This document shows positions 1 to 15,039 of a stretch of 64,000 nucleotides of DNA, in pieces. The DNA is from Oleispirillum naphthae. Its GTDB lineage: Bacteria > Pseudomonadota > Alphaproteobacteria > Rhodospirillales > Rhodospirillaceae. Made by a program: the position numbers and the translations under genes. How positions within the stretch are numbered: the stretch's first letter is position 1; each line of letters opens with the position of its first letter. The stretch spans positions 248,001-312,000 of the forward strand of contig JAQAZG010000001.1 of assembly GCA_027864655.1 (NCBI GenBank), in the 5' to 3' direction. The notes under the pieces are model-generated. The model made no database searches. It was not told the origin of the DNA and saw nothing but the letters and a program-made list of their open reading frames with translations.

Positions 1-992
1 TCGTTGGCCGCGTTCAAGAGAGTAGGGAACGCCCCGCCGCTCCGCAAGGCCTGGCGGGCCAGAGCCAGGCAGGGAAACTTCTCCGTATCCGGCGGCGCGA
101 AGGTGAGCGCCCCCAGCGTCGCGAAATCCAGCCGCCGCACCGGCGTTTTCATCCGCGCGGGCCAGGCCAGAGACACCGCGATCGGCGTGCGCATGTCGGG
201 CGCGCCCATCTGCGCCAGCACCGCGCCGTCGCAGAACTCCACCATCGAGTGGATCACCGACTGCGGGTGGATCACCACCTCGATGCGCTCCTCCGGCGTG
301 GCGAACAGGTGGAAGGCCTCGATCACCTCCAGCCCCTTGTTCATCATCGTCGCGGAATCCACGGAGATTTTCGCGCCCATGCTCCATTTCGGGTGCCTGA
401 CCGCCTGGCGCGGCGACACATCGGCCATCTCGGCGCGGGTCAGCATGGAAAACGGCCCGCCCGAAGCGGTGAGGATGATCCGCTCGACGCAGGCCGCCGC
501 CTCCCCGGCGAGCGCCTGGAAGATCGCGCTGTGCTCGGAATCCACCGGGATCAGGGCGGTGCCGCAGCGCGCCACCTCCGCCTTGAAGATCTCACCGGCG
601 CAGACCAGGCATTCCTTGTTGGCGAGCGCCAGAACCTTGGCGTGGCGCGCCGCCGCGAGCGTCGGCTCCAGCCCCGCCGCGCCGACGATGCCGCCGATCG
701 CCCAGTCCACCGGGCGGGAGGCCGCCTCGATCAGCGCCTCCTTGCCCGCCGCCGCGGCGATGCCGGTGCCCGCGAGCGCCTCCTTGAGCGGCGCATAGAG
801 GTCCGCCCGGCCGATCACCGCCACCGCGGGCCGGATGCGCTTCGCCGCGGCGGCCAGGGCATCGACGCGGCTGTGCGCGGTCAGCGCCTCGACGGCGAAC
901 GCCTCGGGCGCGCGCGCCAGAAGGTCGAGCGCGCTCGAGCCGATGGACCCGGTCGCGCCCAGCACCGAAACCCGCCTGGGTTCCGCCGTCAT
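1..992 (-). CDS. dxr: 1-deoxy-D-xylulose 5-phosphate reductoisomerase (3' end missing)
   Basis: Converts DXP to 2-C-methyl-D-erythritol 4-phosphate with NADPH, the committed step of the MEP isoprenoid pathway in the cytosol. Translation of the minus strand from the ATG at 992 gives an N-terminal dinucleotide-binding motif (VLGATGSIG) and, further on, the family motifs ALANKE and PVDSEHSAIFQ, which hold metal and substrate ligands. The reading frame runs off the window at base 1, so about 330 residues are seen and the C-terminal helical domain is missing. The ATG overlaps the cdsA stop as ATGA, which suggests translational coupling. It is the last visible gene of the frr-uppS-cdsA-dxr string. 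Family assignment is secure. Confidence 0.95.
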   Translation of the reverse strand, partial: MTAEPRRVSVLGATGSIGSSALDLLARAPEAFAVEALTAHSRVDALAAAAKRIRPAVAVIGRADLYAPLKEALAGTGIAAAAGKEALIEAASRPVDWAIGGIVGAAGLEPTLAAARHAKVLALANKECLVCAGEIFKAEVARCGTALIPVDSEHSAIFQALAGEAAACVERIILTASGGPFSMLTRAEMADVSPRQAVRHPKWSMGAKISVDSATMMNKGLEVIEAFHLFATPEERIEVVIHPQSVIHSMVEFCDGAVLAQMGAPDMRTPIAVSLAWPARMKTPVRRLDFATLGALTFAPPDTEKFPCLALARQALRSGGAFPTLLNAAN

Positions 993-1816
993 CCCATCGC
1001 TCCCATGTCGCGCATCATTCCGAACACCCACAAGGCGGCCGGAGCCGCCGTCATCACGCCGTCCACGCGGTCCAAGAGGCCGCCGTGACCGGGGATCAGG
1101 CGGCTCGAATCCTTTGCCCCGACGCGCCGCTTCACTGCCGATTCGAACAGGTCGCCCGCCTGCGCCACCACCGCGAGCGCCGCGCCGAAGAGCGCCGGAA
1201 GCGCCGCCCCCGCGCCGGGGAACACGCCGAAAACGGCCAAAACCGCGCCTGCCGCGGCGGAACAGGCCATGCCGCCGACGAGCCCCGCCCAGGTCTTGTT
1301 GGGGCTGATCCGCGGCGCAAGCTTCGGCCCGCCGATGCCGCGCCCGAAGGCATAGGCCCCGATGTCGGTGGCCCAGACCATGGCGAACAGCGCCGCGGTG
1401 ACCGAAAAGCCGTAGCCATGGCGCAGGGCGAGCACCGCGAGGCACGGCACCGCCACATAGAACGGCCCGAAGCACAAAAGCGCGAGATCGGCCCTGCCGC
1501 GCCGCCGCGCCAGAATCCCCACCGCCGCGGCGGTCGCAACGGCGCAGGCGAATCCGTATTCCCAGCCGAGGGCGGTTGCGGCGGCCACCGCCGCCACGGT
1601 TCCGGCGATCGCCGCGCCGCGCATCGGCCCGGCGCGCGGCGCAAGCAGGCCCTGCCACTCCCAGATCAACGCCGCCGCCACCGCGACGATCACCGCGTCG
1701 AACACCGGCGCGCCCGCATAGATCGCCGCCAGCATCGCCGGAATCATCAGAAGCGAGGACAGAATCCGGACCGGCAATCCGCCCGTCTTTGCGGTTTCAG
1801 GCGGTGATCGCACCAT
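989..1816 (-). CDS. cdsA: Phosphatidate cytidylyltransferase (CDP-diglyceride synthase)
   Basis: Makes CDP-diacylglycerol from phosphatidic acid and CTP in the inner membrane, feeding all phospholipid synthesis. The 275-residue product is almost wholly hydrophobic, with about seven to eight membrane segments. Near the C-terminus it carries the CDS signature: SAVKRR, KDSS, then [11 protein letters not shown]. Length is normal for the family. It overlaps uppS by 20 bases upstream and dxr by 4 bases downstream, so the three genes are almost certainly one transcript. This gene order is common in proteobacteria. Confidence 0.95.
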   Translation of the reverse strand: MVRSPPETAKTGGLPVRILSSLLMIPAMLAAIYAGAPVFDAVIVAVAAALIWEWQGLLAPRAGPMRGAAIAGTVAAVAAATALGWEYGFACAVATAAAVGILARRRGRADLALLCFGPFYVAVPCLAVLALRHGYGFSVTAALFAMVWATDIGAYAFGRGIGGPKLAPRISPNKTWAGLVGGMACSAAAGAVLAVFGVFPGAGAALPALFGAALAVVAQAGDLFESAVKRRVGAKDSSRLIPGHGGLLDRVDGVMTAAPAALWVFGMMRDMGAMG

Positions 1817-2549
1817 ATCGCCTTTCCCGCCGGCCGTATTCCCCCAGCGCCGCCAGCAGGGCCGCCCGGTCGAAGTCCGGCCACAGAGTCTCGACGAACA
1901 CGAACTCGGTATAGGCCAGCTGCCACAGCAGGAAATTGCTGATGCGCTGCTCGCCGCTGGTGCGGATCAGAAGATCCGGGTCGGGAATGTCGGGCGCGAA
2001 CAGCCGCGCCGAAAAGGCCGCCTCGTCGATCGCCTCCGGCGCCAGGGCGCCGTCCCGCACTTCCGCCGCCAGGCGGCGCGCCGCCTCGACGATCTCGGCG
2101 CGGCCGCCGTAGCTGAGCGCGATCACCAGGGTCAGCGCGGTGTTGGCGGCGGTCAGCGCCTCCACCTCGGCCAGTTGCTCCCGGATGTCGGCGGCAAGCC
2201 GCGCGCGGTCGCCGATCACCCGCAGGCGCACCCCCTGCCCGTGCAGTTCGCGCGCCTCGCGGCGCAGGTAGAGCCGCAACAGCCCCATGAGGTCGCGCAC
2301 CTCGGTTTCCGGGCGCTTCCAGTTCTCCGAGGAGAAACCGAACAGGGTGAGATAGGAAACGCCGATCTCGCCCGCGACGCGCACCACTTCGCGCACCGCC
2401 TCCACTCCCTTGCGGTGGCCGGCCGCGCGCGGCAGGTGCCGGGCCTTCGCCCAGCGCCCGTTGCCGTCCATGATGATCGCGACGTGGCGCGGCACCGGCG
2501 GCAAGCCGTTCTGCGCGCGCGCGGTTTGCGCCTCCGACCTGTCCACCAT
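1797..2549 (-). CDS. uppS: Isoprenyl transferase (undecaprenyl diphosphate synthase)
   Basis: Condenses isopentenyl diphosphate units on farnesyl diphosphate to make the C55 lipid carrier for peptidoglycan and other surface polymers. The 250-residue product shows the cis-prenyltransferase motifs [13 protein letters not shown] (catalytic Asp), GHRKG, FSSENW and [19 protein letters not shown], followed by AYTEFVF. The ATG at 2549 shares its A with the frr stop codon (TGATG), which favours this start over a TTG one codon earlier. It links the MEP pathway (dxr) with lipid synthesis (cdsA) in the same operon. Confidence 0.95.
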   Translation of the reverse strand: MVDRSEAQTARAQNGLPPVPRHVAIIMDGNGRWAKARHLPRAAGHRKGVEAVREVVRVAGEIGVSYLTLFGFSSENWKRPETEVRDLMGLLRLYLRREARELHGQGVRLRVIGDRARLAADIREQLAEVEALTAANTALTLVIALSYGGRAEIVEAARRLAAEVRDGALAPEAIDEAAFSARLFAPDIPDPDLLIRTSGEQRISNFLLWQLAYTEFVFVETLWPDFDRAALLAALGEYGRRERRYGAITA

Positions 2550-3124
2550 CAAACCTGCATGATTTCCTGTTCTTTGGCGGTGAAGATGTCGTCCACCTGC
2601 TTGATGGTCTTGTCCGTCATCTTCTGGATGTCCTCGCTGAACTGGTGGTGGTCATCCTTCGAGACGGCGCCGTCCTTCTCCGCCTTCTTCAGCGCCTCCA
2701 TGCCGTCGCGCCGCGCATTGCGCACCGAGACGCGGCTCTGTTCCGCATACTTGCCCGCAATCTTCGAAAGCTCGCGGCGGCGTTCCTCGGTCAAGGGCGG
2801 AATCGGCACGCGCACCGTCTGGCCGTCCACCACCGGGTTGAGGCCGAGGCCGGAATCGCGGATCGCCTTCTCCACCGCCTTGACCGCGCCCTTGTCCCAC
2901 ACCTGGACGGAGAGCATGCGCGGCTCCGGCACGCCGATGCTGCCCACCTGCTTCAAGGGGGTGAGCGCGCCGTAGACCTCGGCCTGGATCGGCTCGAGAA
3001 GGCCCACCGAGGCGCGCCCGGTGCGCAGGCCCGCGAACTCCTTCTTCAAGGCGTCCACGGCCATCTCCATGCGGCTTTCGATGTCGAGCATCAGTTCGTC
3101 GAAATCAAACGCATCCGCGGACAT
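2549..3124 (-). CDS. frr: Ribosome recycling factor
   Basis: Releases ribosomes from mRNA after termination, together with EF-G. The 191-residue product begins [13 protein letters not shown] and contains the family stretches [15 protein letters not shown] and the C-terminal helix with [15 protein letters not shown]. An open frame extends 26 codons upstream, but the ATG at 3124 is preceded by GGGAGGA at 8-base spacing and gives the usual RRF length, so that start was chosen. It lies 4 bases after pyrH, a pairing conserved across bacteria. Confidence 0.95.
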   Translation of the reverse strand: MSADAFDFDELMLDIESRMEMAVDALKKEFAGLRTGRASVGLLEPIQAEVYGALTPLKQVGSIGVPEPRMLSVQVWDKGAVKAVEKAIRDSGLGLNPVVDGQTVRVPIPPLTEERRRELSKIAGKYAEQSRVSVRNARRDGMEALKKAEKDGAVSKDDHHQFSEDIQKMTDKTIKQVDDIFTAKEQEIMQV

Positions 3125-3128
3125 GGCC

Positions 3129-3857
3129 TCAGTCCTCCCTCGTGATGATCGTACAAATGCCCTTCTCCCCTTCCAGCACGCGCCCGAGAGAGCGCTCCGC
3201 ATGCAGGGAGAAGACCAGGATCGGAATGTTGTTTTCCCGCGCCAGCGCGATCGCCGAAGCGTCCATGACGTTCAGGCCCTTGACCAGCACCTCGGTGAAG
3301 GTCAGCCGGTCGTAGCGCACCGCGTCGGGATTGGTCTTGGGATCGTCGGAATAGACGCCGTCCACCTGCGTCGCCTTCATCAGCACGTCGCAGTTCATCT
3401 CCGCGGCGCGCAGGGCGGCGGCGGTGTCGGTGGTGAAGAACGGGTTGCCGGTGCCCGCGGCGAAAATCACCACGCGGCCCTTTTCCATGTGGCGGACGGC
3501 GCGGCGGCGGATGTAGGGCTCGCACACCGCCGACATCGGAATCGCCGACTGCACGCGGCAGGGAATGCCGACGCGCTCCAGCGCATCCTGCACCGCAAGC
3601 GCGTTGATCACCGTGGCGAGCATGCCCATGTGGTCGGCGGTGGCGCGGTCCATGCCGCGCGTCGCCCCGGTGACGCCGCGGAAGATGTTGCCGCCGCCGA
3701 TCACCAGGCAGATTTCCAGGCCGGCGTCGTGCGCCACCTTGATTTCCTTGGCCAGACGCTCGACGACGCGTTCGTCCAACCCGTACTCCTGCTGGCCCAT
3801 CAGGCCCTCGCCCGACAACTTCAGCAGGATACGGCGAAAACTCGGCTGCGCGGTCAT
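3129..3857 (-). CDS. pyrH: UMP kinase
   Basis: Phosphorylates UMP to UDP in pyrimidine nucleotide synthesis. Bacterial UMP kinases are hexameric members of the amino-acid-kinase fold. The 242-residue product shows [11 protein letters not shown] at the N-terminus, the glycine loop [10 protein letters not shown] and the nucleotide-site stretch [13 protein letters not shown]. The open frame extends about 86 codons further upstream without homology. The ATG at 3857 was chosen because it gives the family N-terminus and length and follows a G-rich Shine-Dalgarno (GGGGGG). A candidate promoter lies about 60 bases upstream, after the tsf terminator. Confidence 0.95.
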   Translation of the reverse strand: MTAQPSFRRILLKLSGEGLMGQQEYGLDERVVERLAKEIKVAHDAGLEICLVIGGGNIFRGVTGATRGMDRATADHMGMLATVINALAVQDALERVGIPCRVQSAIPMSAVCEPYIRRRAVRHMEKGRVVIFAAGTGNPFFTTDTAAALRAAEMNCDVLMKATQVDGVYSDDPKTNPDAVRYDRLTFTEVLVKGLNVMDASAIALARENNIPILVFSLHAERSLGRVLEGEKGICTIITRED

Positions 3858-3916
3858 GACACCCCCCGAACACACACATACGGAACGCCGCGACGGGATA
3901 TTGGCGTCCCGGCGCG

Positions 3917-3944
3917 ATGATACACGATTATGACCGCCTGTCTT
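3917..3944 (-). promoter_or_regulatory. Candidate sigma70 promoter of pyrH-frr-uppS-cdsA-dxr
   Basis: On the minus strand AAGACA (3944-3939) and TATCAT (3922-3917) are spaced by 16 bases. The -10 matches consensus at five of six positions. The element lies between the tsf terminator and the pyrH start, where a new transcript would be expected. Found by eye only. Confidence 0.4.
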
Positions 3945-3991
3945 ACGAGAATCCACCCCCGGCGGCATGAGGATGAACCGATAAGCGGCTG

Positions 3992-4015
3992 AAAAAAGGG
4001 GGCCGCAAGGCCCCC
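3992..4015 (-). terminator. Rho-independent terminator after tsf
   Basis: A perfect 7-bp stem (GGGGGCC / GGCCCCC) with the four-base loop TTGC, followed on the minus strand by six T. It sits 24 bases past the tsf stop and separates rpsB-tsf from the pyrH unit. Confidence 0.85.
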
Positions 4016-4039
4016 TCGATGCGATGGGAAGCGGACGCC

Positions 4040-4969
4040 TCAGGCGCCCTTGACCGCCGCCGCGACTTCCGCCGCGAAGTCGGATTCTTCCTTCTCGATG
4101 CCTTCGCCCAGGCACATGCGGACGAAGCCGGTGAGCTTCACCGGGGCGCCGATCTGCTTCTCGGCGTTGGCCAGCACCTTGGCGATCTTGGTCTCGCCAT
4201 CGACCACGAAGATCTGCTCCAGCAGCACGGTCTCCTCGTAGTACTTGCGGATGCGGCCATCGACCATCTTGGAGATGATCTCCTCCGGCTTGCCGGAGGC
4301 GCGGGCCTGCTCGGAAAGCACGTCGCGCTCGCGCGCCAGCGACGCGCCATCCACCGAGGAAACGTCGAGGAACAGCGGATTCGCCGCGGCGACGTGCATG
4401 GCGATCTGCTTGCCGAGCGCTTCCAGCGCGTCGGCGTCGCCGATCGACTCAAGGGCGACCAGCACGCCGATCTTGCCGAGACCCGGCACCACCTGCGCAT
4501 GCACGTAGGAGGCGACCACGCCCTTCTCCACCGCGAGGCACGCGGTGCGGCGCAGGCGCATGTTCTCGCCGATGGTGCCGACCATCTCGGTCAGCTGTTC
4601 GGCGACGGTGCGGTTGGCCTCGCCATAGGGCATGGCGGCCAGGGTATCGACGCAGCCCTCGGCGTCCAGCGCGAAGTTCGCCGCCTTGGCGACGTAGGCC
4701 TGGAAGATCTCGTTGCGCGCGACGAAGTCGGTTTCGGAGTTGACCTCCACCACCGCGGCCTTGGCGCCCGCGGCGGCGACGCCGATCAGGCCTTCGGCGG
4801 CGACGCGGCCGGCCTTCTTGGCGGCGGCGGCAAGGCCCTTCTTGCGCAGCCAGTCCACGGCGGCTTCGATGTCGCCGTCGGTTTCGGTGAGGGCCTTCTT
4901 GCAGTCCATCATTCCGGCGCCAGACTTCTCACGCAGTTCCTTGACGAGAGCGGCGGTAATCGCGGCCAT
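4040..4969 (-). CDS. tsf: Elongation factor Ts
   Basis: Nucleotide exchange factor that recycles EF-Tu-GDP. The 309-residue product starts [20 protein letters not shown] followed by the diagnostic MDCKKAL, and it has the core-domain motif SETDFVARN. Length fits the alphaproteobacterial form. It follows rpsB by 119 bases and ends just before a strong terminator, the standard rpsB-tsf operon. Confidence 0.97.
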   Translation of the reverse strand: MAAITAALVKELREKSGAGMMDCKKALTETDGDIEAAVDWLRKKGLAAAAKKAGRVAAEGLIGVAAAGAKAAVVEVNSETDFVARNEIFQAYVAKAANFALDAEGCVDTLAAMPYGEANRTVAEQLTEMVGTIGENMRLRRTACLAVEKGVVASYVHAQVVPGLGKIGVLVALESIGDADALEALGKQIAMHVAAANPLFLDVSSVDGASLARERDVLSEQARASGKPEEIISKMVDGRIRKYYEETVLLEQIFVVDGETKIAKVLANAEKQIGAPVKLTGFVRMCLGEGIEKEESDFAAEVAAAVKGA

Positions 4970-5088
4970 GATTCTCGATCCCTTGATTGCTTAACGATGG
5001 ATAGATAAACGCGGTGGACACGTAAAAAGTCCAAGGCCGGGCAGCCCCCGAAGGGGCGCCGCGGCCAAGGACGTAAAGCTTCGAAGCC

Positions 5089-5898
<810 letters not shown>

Positions 5899-6007
5899 GA
5901 TATCCTCGCTTTTCCGGTTGAAACGTCCGCAGGCCGAGAGAAGGTCTCCCTTCACCGGAGCGACCGTGCATAAGCACGCCCGCGAGGCCCGCGTGAGTGA
6001 TGGGCGC

Positions 6008-6036
6008 GTCATACCCGTTTCCGGGCGGAATGGCAA
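6008..6036 (-). promoter_or_regulatory. Candidate sigma70 promoter of rpsB-tsf
   Basis: On the minus strand TTGCCA (6036-6031), a 17-base spacer and TATGAC (6013-6008). It lies in the 149-base gap between rpsB and dnaE and would give a leader of about 100 nt. Found by eye. Confidence 0.5.
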
Positions 6037-6047
6037 GCCTGTTGTGA

Positions 6048-9521
<3,474 letters not shown>

Positions 9522-9532
9522 CCCCCGCCCCT

Positions 9533-10213
9533 CTACACTTCGACCAGAACGCCGGAGCGCAGGGCGACGCGGCGGTCCATGCGCGCCGCGAGGTCGGGGT
9601 TGTGGGTGGCGATCAGCGCGGCGAGGCCGTGCGCGCGCACCAGGTCCAGCAGTTCGGCGAACACCGCATCGGCGGTGGCGGGGTCGAGGTTGCCGGTGGG
9701 CTCGTCGGCGAGCAGCAGCATCGGCTCGTTGGCGAGCGCGCGGGCGATCGCGACGCGCTGCTGCTCGCCGCCGGAAAGCTGCCCCGGGCGGTGGCCGCGC
9801 CGCGCCGCGAGGCCCAGGCGGTCCAACAGGGCGCAGGCGCGGCTGATCGCCGCGCCGCGGTTCTGCCGCGCGATCATCTGCGGCAGCACCACGTTCTCCA
9901 GCGCCGAAAACTCCGGCAGCAGGTGGTGGTGCTGATAGACGAAGCCCAGGGACTCGCGGCGCAGGCGGGTGCGCTCCGTATCTCCCAACGAGCCGCAGGC
10001 GCGGCCGCAGATGCTCACCTCGCCCTCGTCCGGGCGTTCGAGCAGGCCCGCGATCTGCAACAGCGTGGACTTGCCGGAACCCGACGGCCCGACCAGGGCG
10101 ACGATCTCCCCCGCCCGCACCGTAAGGTTCGCGCCGGAGAGCACTTCGAGCGCGGCATCCCCCTGCACGAAGCGGCGGCAGACGGCGGAAAGAATGAGGG
10201 TCCGCTCACTCAT
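9533..10213 (-). CDS. lolD: Lipoprotein-releasing ABC transporter ATP-binding protein LolD
   Basis: ATPase of the LolCDE-type complex, which extracts outer-membrane lipoproteins from the inner membrane and hands them to LolA. The 226-residue product has Walker [10 protein letters not shown] (residues 42-50), a Q-loop region, the signature [15 protein letters not shown], Walker [13 protein letters not shown] and the switch histidine in IATHNPDLA. It overlaps the permease gene by 8 bases. The partner and the length of about 226 residues support LolD over other MacB-like ATPases. Confidence 0.92.
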   Translation of the reverse strand: MSERTLILSAVCRRFVQGDAALEVLSGANLTVRAGEIVALVGPSGSGKSTLLQIAGLLERPDEGEVSICGRACGSLGDTERTRLRRESLGFVYQHHHLLPEFSALENVVLPQMIARQNRGAAISRACALLDRLGLAARRGHRPGQLSGGEQQRVAIARALANEPMLLLADEPTGNLDPATADAVFAELLDLVRAHGLAALIATHNPDLAARMDRRVALRSGVLVEV

Positions 10214-11453
10214 AGCGCAGCGCCTCCACCGGATCGAGGCGTGCCGCGCGCCATGCCGGATAGATCGTGGCGGCGAGCGACAGGAACAGCGCCATCAGCA
10301 CCACGGAGACCACCTCCCCCGGGTCCACCACGGCGGGCAGCTTGGAAAGGAAATAGATTTCCGCGTTGAACAGGTCCGCGCCGCTCAAGGTTTCGATGAA
10401 ACGGCGGATGTGCTCGATGTTGGCGCAGAAGGTCAGCCCGAGCGCCACTCCGGCGGCGGTGCCGACGACGCCGATGGAGGCCCCGGCCATCAGGAAGATG
10501 CGCAGCACCGCGCCCCGCGTCGCCCCCATGGTGCGCATGATCGCGATGTCGCGGCCCTTGTCCTTCACCAGCATGATCAGGCCGGAGACGATGTTGAACG
10601 CCGCGACCAGGATGATCAGGGTGAGGATGAGGAACATCACGTTGCGTTCCACCTGCACCGCGTTGAAGAACGACGAATTGGCGTGCCGCCAGTCGTAGAC
10701 CGAAAGCGACTGGCCGATCATCCGGTTGACATCGCGGCCGACGCGGCCGGTATCGTCGGCATCGGCGAGGCCGATGTCGATCTGCGAGGCCAGGCCCGGC
10801 ATGGCGAAGAACAGCTGCCCCGCGTCCATCGGGATGAACACGTAGGTGGAGTCGTATTCCGACATGCCGACCTTGAACATCGCCACCACGGTGTAGGCGC
10901 GCACCCGCGGCACCGAGCCGAACACCGTGGCCTGCCCCTTGGGCGAGATCAGGGTGATGCGGTCGCCGACGGAAAGCCCCATCTTGCGCGCCATGCGCTC
11001 GCCGATCACCGCCGCATCGGCGCCGCCGAAGGAGCGCAGGTCGCCTTCCGTGATGTTGTCGGCGAAGATCGGCCGGGCGCGCAGGTCGCCCGGCGCGATG
11101 CCGTGCACCAGGGCGCCGAGGTTGACGCCGTTGGCCGAGGCCATCACCTGCCCCTCCACCACCGGCATGGCGTAGGTGACGCCCGGAATCCCGCGGATGT
11201 TGCGCGCCATCTCGTCGTATCCGGCGATCCCCTGCCCCGCCAGGGCATAGACCGCGAGGTGGCCGTTGACCCCGAGGATGCGGCCGAGAAGCTCGGCGCG
11301 GAAGCCGTTCATCACCGACATCACGATGATCAGGGTGGCCACCCCCAGCATGATCCCGGCAAACGAAAACCCGGCGATCACCGACACGAAGCCTTCCTTG
11401 CGGCGCGCCCGCAGGTACCGGAAGGCGACCATGCGCTCGAAGGGACCGAACAC
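10206..11453 (-). CDS. lolC: Lipoprotein-releasing ABC transporter permease (LolC/LolE family)
   Basis: Inner-membrane permease of the lipoprotein-sorting transporter. The 415-residue product has one N-terminal transmembrane segment ([18 protein letters not shown]), a long periplasmic domain of about 210 residues, then three C-terminal membrane segments typical of the FtsX/MacB fold. The start is GTG at 11453, supported by AGGAG seven bases upstream. Only one permease is present, so the complex may be a homodimer of this protein with LolD, as is common in alphaproteobacteria. The LolC versus LolE label is therefore arbitrary. Confidence 0.88.
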   Translation of the reverse strand: MFGPFERMVAFRYLRARRKEGFVSVIAGFSFAGIMLGVATLIIVMSVMNGFRAELLGRILGVNGHLAVYALAGQGIAGYDEMARNIRGIPGVTYAMPVVEGQVMASANGVNLGALVHGIAPGDLRARPIFADNITEGDLRSFGGADAAVIGERMARKMGLSVGDRITLISPKGQATVFGSVPRVRAYTVVAMFKVGMSEYDSTYVFIPMDAGQLFFAMPGLASQIDIGLADADDTGRVGRDVNRMIGQSLSVYDWRHANSSFFNAVQVERNVMFLILTLIILVAAFNIVSGLIMLVKDKGRDIAIMRTMGATRGAVLRIFLMAGASIGVVGTAAGVALGLTFCANIEHIRRFIETLSGADLFNAEIYFLSKLPAVVDPGEVVSVVLMALFLSLAATIYPAWRAARLDPVEALRYE

Positions 11454-11467
11454 GAACGAACTCCTGC

Positions 11468-12781
11468 TCAGGCGGTGAGCCGCGCGATGGCGGCCTCGGG
11501 CGACAGCGTATCACGTGCGCCGGTGGCGCGCGCCTTGATCTCGACGACGCCGTCCTTCAACCCTTTCGGGCCGACGACGAGCTGATAGGGCAGACCCAAG
11601 AGGTCCATGGTGGCGAATTTCGAACCCGCGCGCTCGTCGCGGTCGTCGTAGAGCGCCTCGACGCCCGCCGCAGCGAGTTCGCCGTAGAGCTTTTCGCACA
11701 TCGCATCGGTGTCCGCGTCGCCGCTCTTGAGGTTGACCAGGCCGACCTTGAACGGGGCCACGCTCTCCGGCCAGATGATCCCGGCGTCGTCGTGGCAGGC
11801 CTCGATGATCGCACCGGCGAGGCGGGAGACGCCGACGCCGTAGGAGCCCATTTCCAGGAGAATCGGCTGGCCGTCCGGCCCCGCCACGGTGGCGTTCATC
11901 GGCTTGGAATACTTGGTGCCGAAATAGAACACCTGCCCCACCTCGATGCCGCGCGCGGTGATCAGGTCGTCGCCCAGTTCGGCGGCCTTCGCCGGGTCGT
12001 GCACGTCCTCGGTGGCGGCGTAATGGCTGGTCCAATCCTTGAACACCGGTTCCAGGTCGGCCTCGTAGTCCGGTTCCTGCGCCAGGGGGTCCTTCTCCAG
12101 GAAGGCCTTGTGGCAGAACACCCGGCTTTCGCCGGTTTCCGCCAGAATGATGAATTCGTGGGAAAGATCGCCGCCGATCGGCCCGGTCTCGGCCTGCATC
12201 GGGATCGCCTTCAGGCCCATGCGGGCGAAGGTGCGCAGGTAGGCGACGAACATCTTGTAGTAGGACACCCGCGCCGCCTCCGGCGTCAGATCGAAGGAAT
12301 AGGCGTCCTTCATCAGGAATTCGCGGCCGCGCATCACGCCGAAGCGCGGGCGGACCTCGTCGCGGAACTTCCACTGGATGTGGTAGAGCATGCGCGGCAC
12401 GTCGCGGTAGCTCTTGGCGAGGTCGCGGAAGATCTCGGTGATCTGTTCCTCGTTGGTCGGACCGTAGAGCATCTCGCGCTCGTGGCGGTCGCGGATGCGC
12501 AGCATCTCCGGCCCATAGGCGTCGTAGCGCCCGCTCTGCCGCCACAGCTCCGCCGACTGGACGGTCGGCATCAGAAGCTCCTGCGCGCCCACGCGGTCCT
12601 GCTCCTCGCGGACGATCGCCTCGATCTTGCGCAGCACCCGAAGCCCCATCGGCAGCCAGGAATAGATGCCGGCGCTCGCCTGCCGGATCATCCCGGCGCG
12701 CAGCATCAGACGGTGGGAAACGATCTGCGCCTCGCTGGGAGTCTCCTTGAGGACGGGCAGGAAATAGGCGGAAAGACGCAT
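11468..12781 (-). CDS. proS: Prolyl-tRNA synthetase, short form
   Basis: Charges tRNA-Pro. The 437-residue product begins [19 protein letters not shown] and contains class II motif 2 ([20 protein letters not shown]) and motif 3 ([11 protein letters not shown]), with a C-terminal anticodon-binding domain. Its length leaves no room for the roughly 180-residue INS editing domain of E. coli ProRS, which is the usual alphaproteobacterial form. The open frame extends 56 codons upstream, but the ATG at 12781 gives the conserved N-terminus. Mischarged Ala-tRNA-Pro would need a separate editing protein (ProXp or YbaK type), which is not in this window. Confidence 0.95.
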   Translation of the reverse strand: MRLSAYFLPVLKETPSEAQIVSHRLMLRAGMIRQASAGIYSWLPMGLRVLRKIEAIVREEQDRVGAQELLMPTVQSAELWRQSGRYDAYGPEMLRIRDRHEREMLYGPTNEEQITEIFRDLAKSYRDVPRMLYHIQWKFRDEVRPRFGVMRGREFLMKDAYSFDLTPEAARVSYYKMFVAYLRTFARMGLKAIPMQAETGPIGGDLSHEFIILAETGESRVFCHKAFLEKDPLAQEPDYEADLEPVFKDWTSHYAATEDVHDPAKAAELGDDLITARGIEVGQVFYFGTKYSKPMNATVAGPDGQPILLEMGSYGVGVSRLAGAIIEACHDDAGIIWPESVAPFKVGLVNLKSGDADTDAMCEKLYGELAAAGVEALYDDRDERAGSKFATMDLLGLPYQLVVGPKGLKDGVVEIKARATGARDTLSPEAAIARLTA

Positions 12782-12866
12782 GTCACGACCACTCGGCAAT
12801 TGACGGGTTTGCCCCAAGGGGATAGCGGGTCCGGAAAGGCTTTGCAACGGTTGTTCGGGGAAAGAC

Positions 12867-14540
12867 TCAGGGCGTGGCCTCCGCGCCGCGCAAGGCCGCA
12901 ATGGATTCCTCGGAGAGGGCGTGCACCGCAAGCGTGCCGACGCGGCCACGCACCTCCACCTCGCGCCGGGTTTCCGGCGGCGGGGCCAGCCCGGCGCGCT
13001 CCGCCGCCGCGGCGGAGATCACCATCGGCACGCCGAGGTCCTTGGTCATGCTCTCCAGCCGCGCCGTGGTGTTGATGGTGTCGCCGATCGCCGAGACGTG
13101 GCGCACCGCAGGCGGCCCGATATCGCCGACGATGGCGACGCCGAAGTGGATGCCGACGCCGATGCGCAGCGGGAACGGCAATTCCTCCGCCAGGGCTTGG
13201 TTCAGCCGCGCCACCCGGCCGAGCATGTCGCAGCCGCAGCCCCAGGCGTCGGCACAGGCCGCTTCCTCGCCGCCCGCAAGCCCGAACAGCGCCATCAGGC
13301 CGTCGCCGGTGAAGGTGGCGTAGTGGCCGCGATGCGCGGTGAGCGCCGCTTCCATCTCGGTGAAGAACTGGTTGAGGATGAACAGCACGTCGTAAGGCAG
13401 GCGGCTCTCGCCGAGGCGGGTGGAGCCGCGCAGGTCGATGAACAGGCAGGCCACCGTCTGCTCGCGCCCGGCGAGGTGCGCCTTCTGCCGACCCTGGCGC
13501 GCGGTGACGCCGGGCGGCAGCAGCGGCAACACCGCGAGGTTCGCGTGCGGGCGCAGCTGGCAGGCCAGCCGCACCCCCGCCTCCGCCTCGATGCGGTGCA
13601 GGGCGGCGGCCTCGCCCGGGTGCGGCTCCGGCAGGGACTCCGCACCATCCACCACCTTGACCCGGCAGGTGGTGCAGCGCCCGCGCCCGCCGCACACCGA
13701 GGCGTGCGGCACGCCATGGTCGCGCAGCACCTCCAGCACCGTGGCGCCGGGGTCCACCGGCAGGCTTCGCCCGCCGCTTCCGGCGAGGCGCAGCATCGGC
13801 CCGCCGCGCAGCATCGCCTGGCGCGCCATGCGGTAGAGCAGCACCGTGGCGATCACCGCGCCGACCGAGGCCGAGAGCCAGCGCCCGCGCGCCACGATCC
13901 ACCCCCAGACCTCGGGGCTGATCCCCGCCTCGGCCAGCGCCATGCGCGCCTCTTCCACATCCTGCACGCGGGCCGCGGCGGCCATGCCGCCCGCCACGTG
14001 CCCGGCCACCGAAAGCACCGGAATCAGCACCGCGGCGACGAGGAGGAACGGCGCAGTGCGCGGGTACCACGGCTTGAGCTTGAGGTTGAAGTGAATGCCG
14101 ATGCAGGCGTGCAGCCACACCACGAAGATCGCGCCGATGGTGGTGTAGGCCTTGGAGGGGAAGATCACCCAGTGGATCAGGTCCATGTCGAAGAAGTTGA
14201 CGCTGGTGCCGTCCACCAGGCTGCCGATCAGGCCGATGCTGACGTGTTCCGCCATGATCACCGGGATCGCCAGGCCCGCGAGGTACTGGGTGACCTCCAT
14301 CGCCGACATCCGCAGGGTGCGCCGCCGCGCCAGGGCGACCATGGCGAGGCCCATGTGGGTGAGCCCCGAGCCGATGAGCAGAATCAAACCGGGAACGGTC
14401 TTCCACGGCGCGGTGAAGATCGCCTGCGCCGCGACCGAGAGATCGACCGAGACGATCCCCAGGGCATGATTGAGGTAATGCCCGAGGACATAGACGAAGA
14501 GGACGATGCCGCTGCCGAGGCGAAGACGCGTCATCCACAT
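12867..14540 (-). CDS. cyaC: Membrane-anchored redox-type class III adenylate cyclase (CyaC-like)
   Basis: Predicted to make cAMP in response to membrane redox state. The 557-residue product has three parts. Residues 1-240 hold several membrane segments with histidines at 21, 25, 62, 99, 123, 144, 150 and 181, resembling a succinate-dehydrogenase/fumarate-reductase diheme anchor. Residues about 250-345 form a plant-type ferredoxin domain with Cys283, 289, 292 and 327. Residues 360-545 form a class III cyclase with FIDLRGST (metal Asp369), [10 protein letters not shown] (Asp413) and a late [12 protein letters not shown]. The same architecture is known from Sinorhizobium meliloti CyaC, a quinone-responsive diheme cyclase. 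Heme and quinone binding here is inference. It begins 4 bases after a small secreted-protein gene. Confidence 0.88.
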   Translation of the reverse strand: MWMTRLRLGSGIVLFVYVLGHYLNHALGIVSVDLSVAAQAIFTAPWKTVPGLILLIGSGLTHMGLAMVALARRRTLRMSAMEVTQYLAGLAIPVIMAEHVSIGLIGSLVDGTSVNFFDMDLIHWVIFPSKAYTTIGAIFVVWLHACIGIHFNLKLKPWYPRTAPFLLVAAVLIPVLSVAGHVAGGMAAAARVQDVEEARMALAEAGISPEVWGWIVARGRWLSASVGAVIATVLLYRMARQAMLRGGPMLRLAGSGGRSLPVDPGATVLEVLRDHGVPHASVCGGRGRCTTCRVKVVDGAESLPEPHPGEAAALHRIEAEAGVRLACQLRPHANLAVLPLLPPGVTARQGRQKAHLAGREQTVACLFIDLRGSTRLGESRLPYDVLFILNQFFTEMEAALTAHRGHYATFTGDGLMALFGLAGGEEAACADAWGCGCDMLGRVARLNQALAEELPFPLRIGVGIHFGVAIVGDIGPPAVRHVSAIGDTINTTARLESMTKDLGVPMVISAAAAERAGLAPPPETRREVEVRGRVGTLAVHALSEESIAALRGAEATP

Positions 14541-14544
14541 CGGC

Positions 14545-14940
14545 TCAGCGCCTCGCCGCGCGGCAGGCGGCGATGAGATCCGCCTCGTTATCGGTGTGGA
14601 CCACCTGGCCGTTCACCGTGACCCGGCCGTTGTCGATTCGCACGTTGGCCACCGTGGTCTTGGCCTCGTAGGGGCCGCGCGCGTCGAAGCCCAGGCGCTT
14701 CGCCACATCGAGCGTCACCGGAAACTCGATCACTTGAGGAGGTTCGATGCGCAGGGTGGGCTGCGCGTCCGCCGGAGCCACCGGGCGGCCGTAGACGTCC
14801 ACCCCCGGCTTGTAGTCCGCGCCGCCGGTGCTTTGCGCCTTCACCGCGCGGGCGCAGGCATCGTCCGTCTGCGCGTCCGCGGCGGGCGCGGCGGCGAGGA
14901 CAAGACCGATGAGCACGGCAAACGCTGGGTTGAATTGCAT
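14545..14940 (-). CDS. Small secreted protein of unknown function, upstream of the cyclase
   Basis: I do not recognise the family. The 131-residue product has a signal peptide (hydrophobic stretch 8-22, probable cleavage after ADA at 23), leaving a periplasmic protein of about 108 residues. That protein has one cysteine near each end (ACARAV and AACRAA), which could form a disulfide. It contains the phrase YKPGVDVYGRPVAPAD. The start is firm: AAGGAGG lies seven bases upstream. The stop is 4 bases before cyaC, so the two are probably co-transcribed and this protein may act with the cyclase. That link is inference from position only. Confidence 0.75.
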   Translation of the reverse strand: MQFNPAFAVLIGLVLAAAPAADAQTDDACARAVKAQSTGGADYKPGVDVYGRPVAPADAQPTLRIEPPQVIEFPVTLDVAKRLGFDARGPYEAKTTVANVRIDNGRVTVNGQVVHTDNEADLIAACRAARR

Positions 14941-15039
14941 GCACGCCTCCTTAACGATGAATCAAAATAACCCGGCAACTGAAATTCGTTCATCATTGTT
15001 GTTGAAACCCATAAAAAAATCCGGCACACTCTCTTTCAG

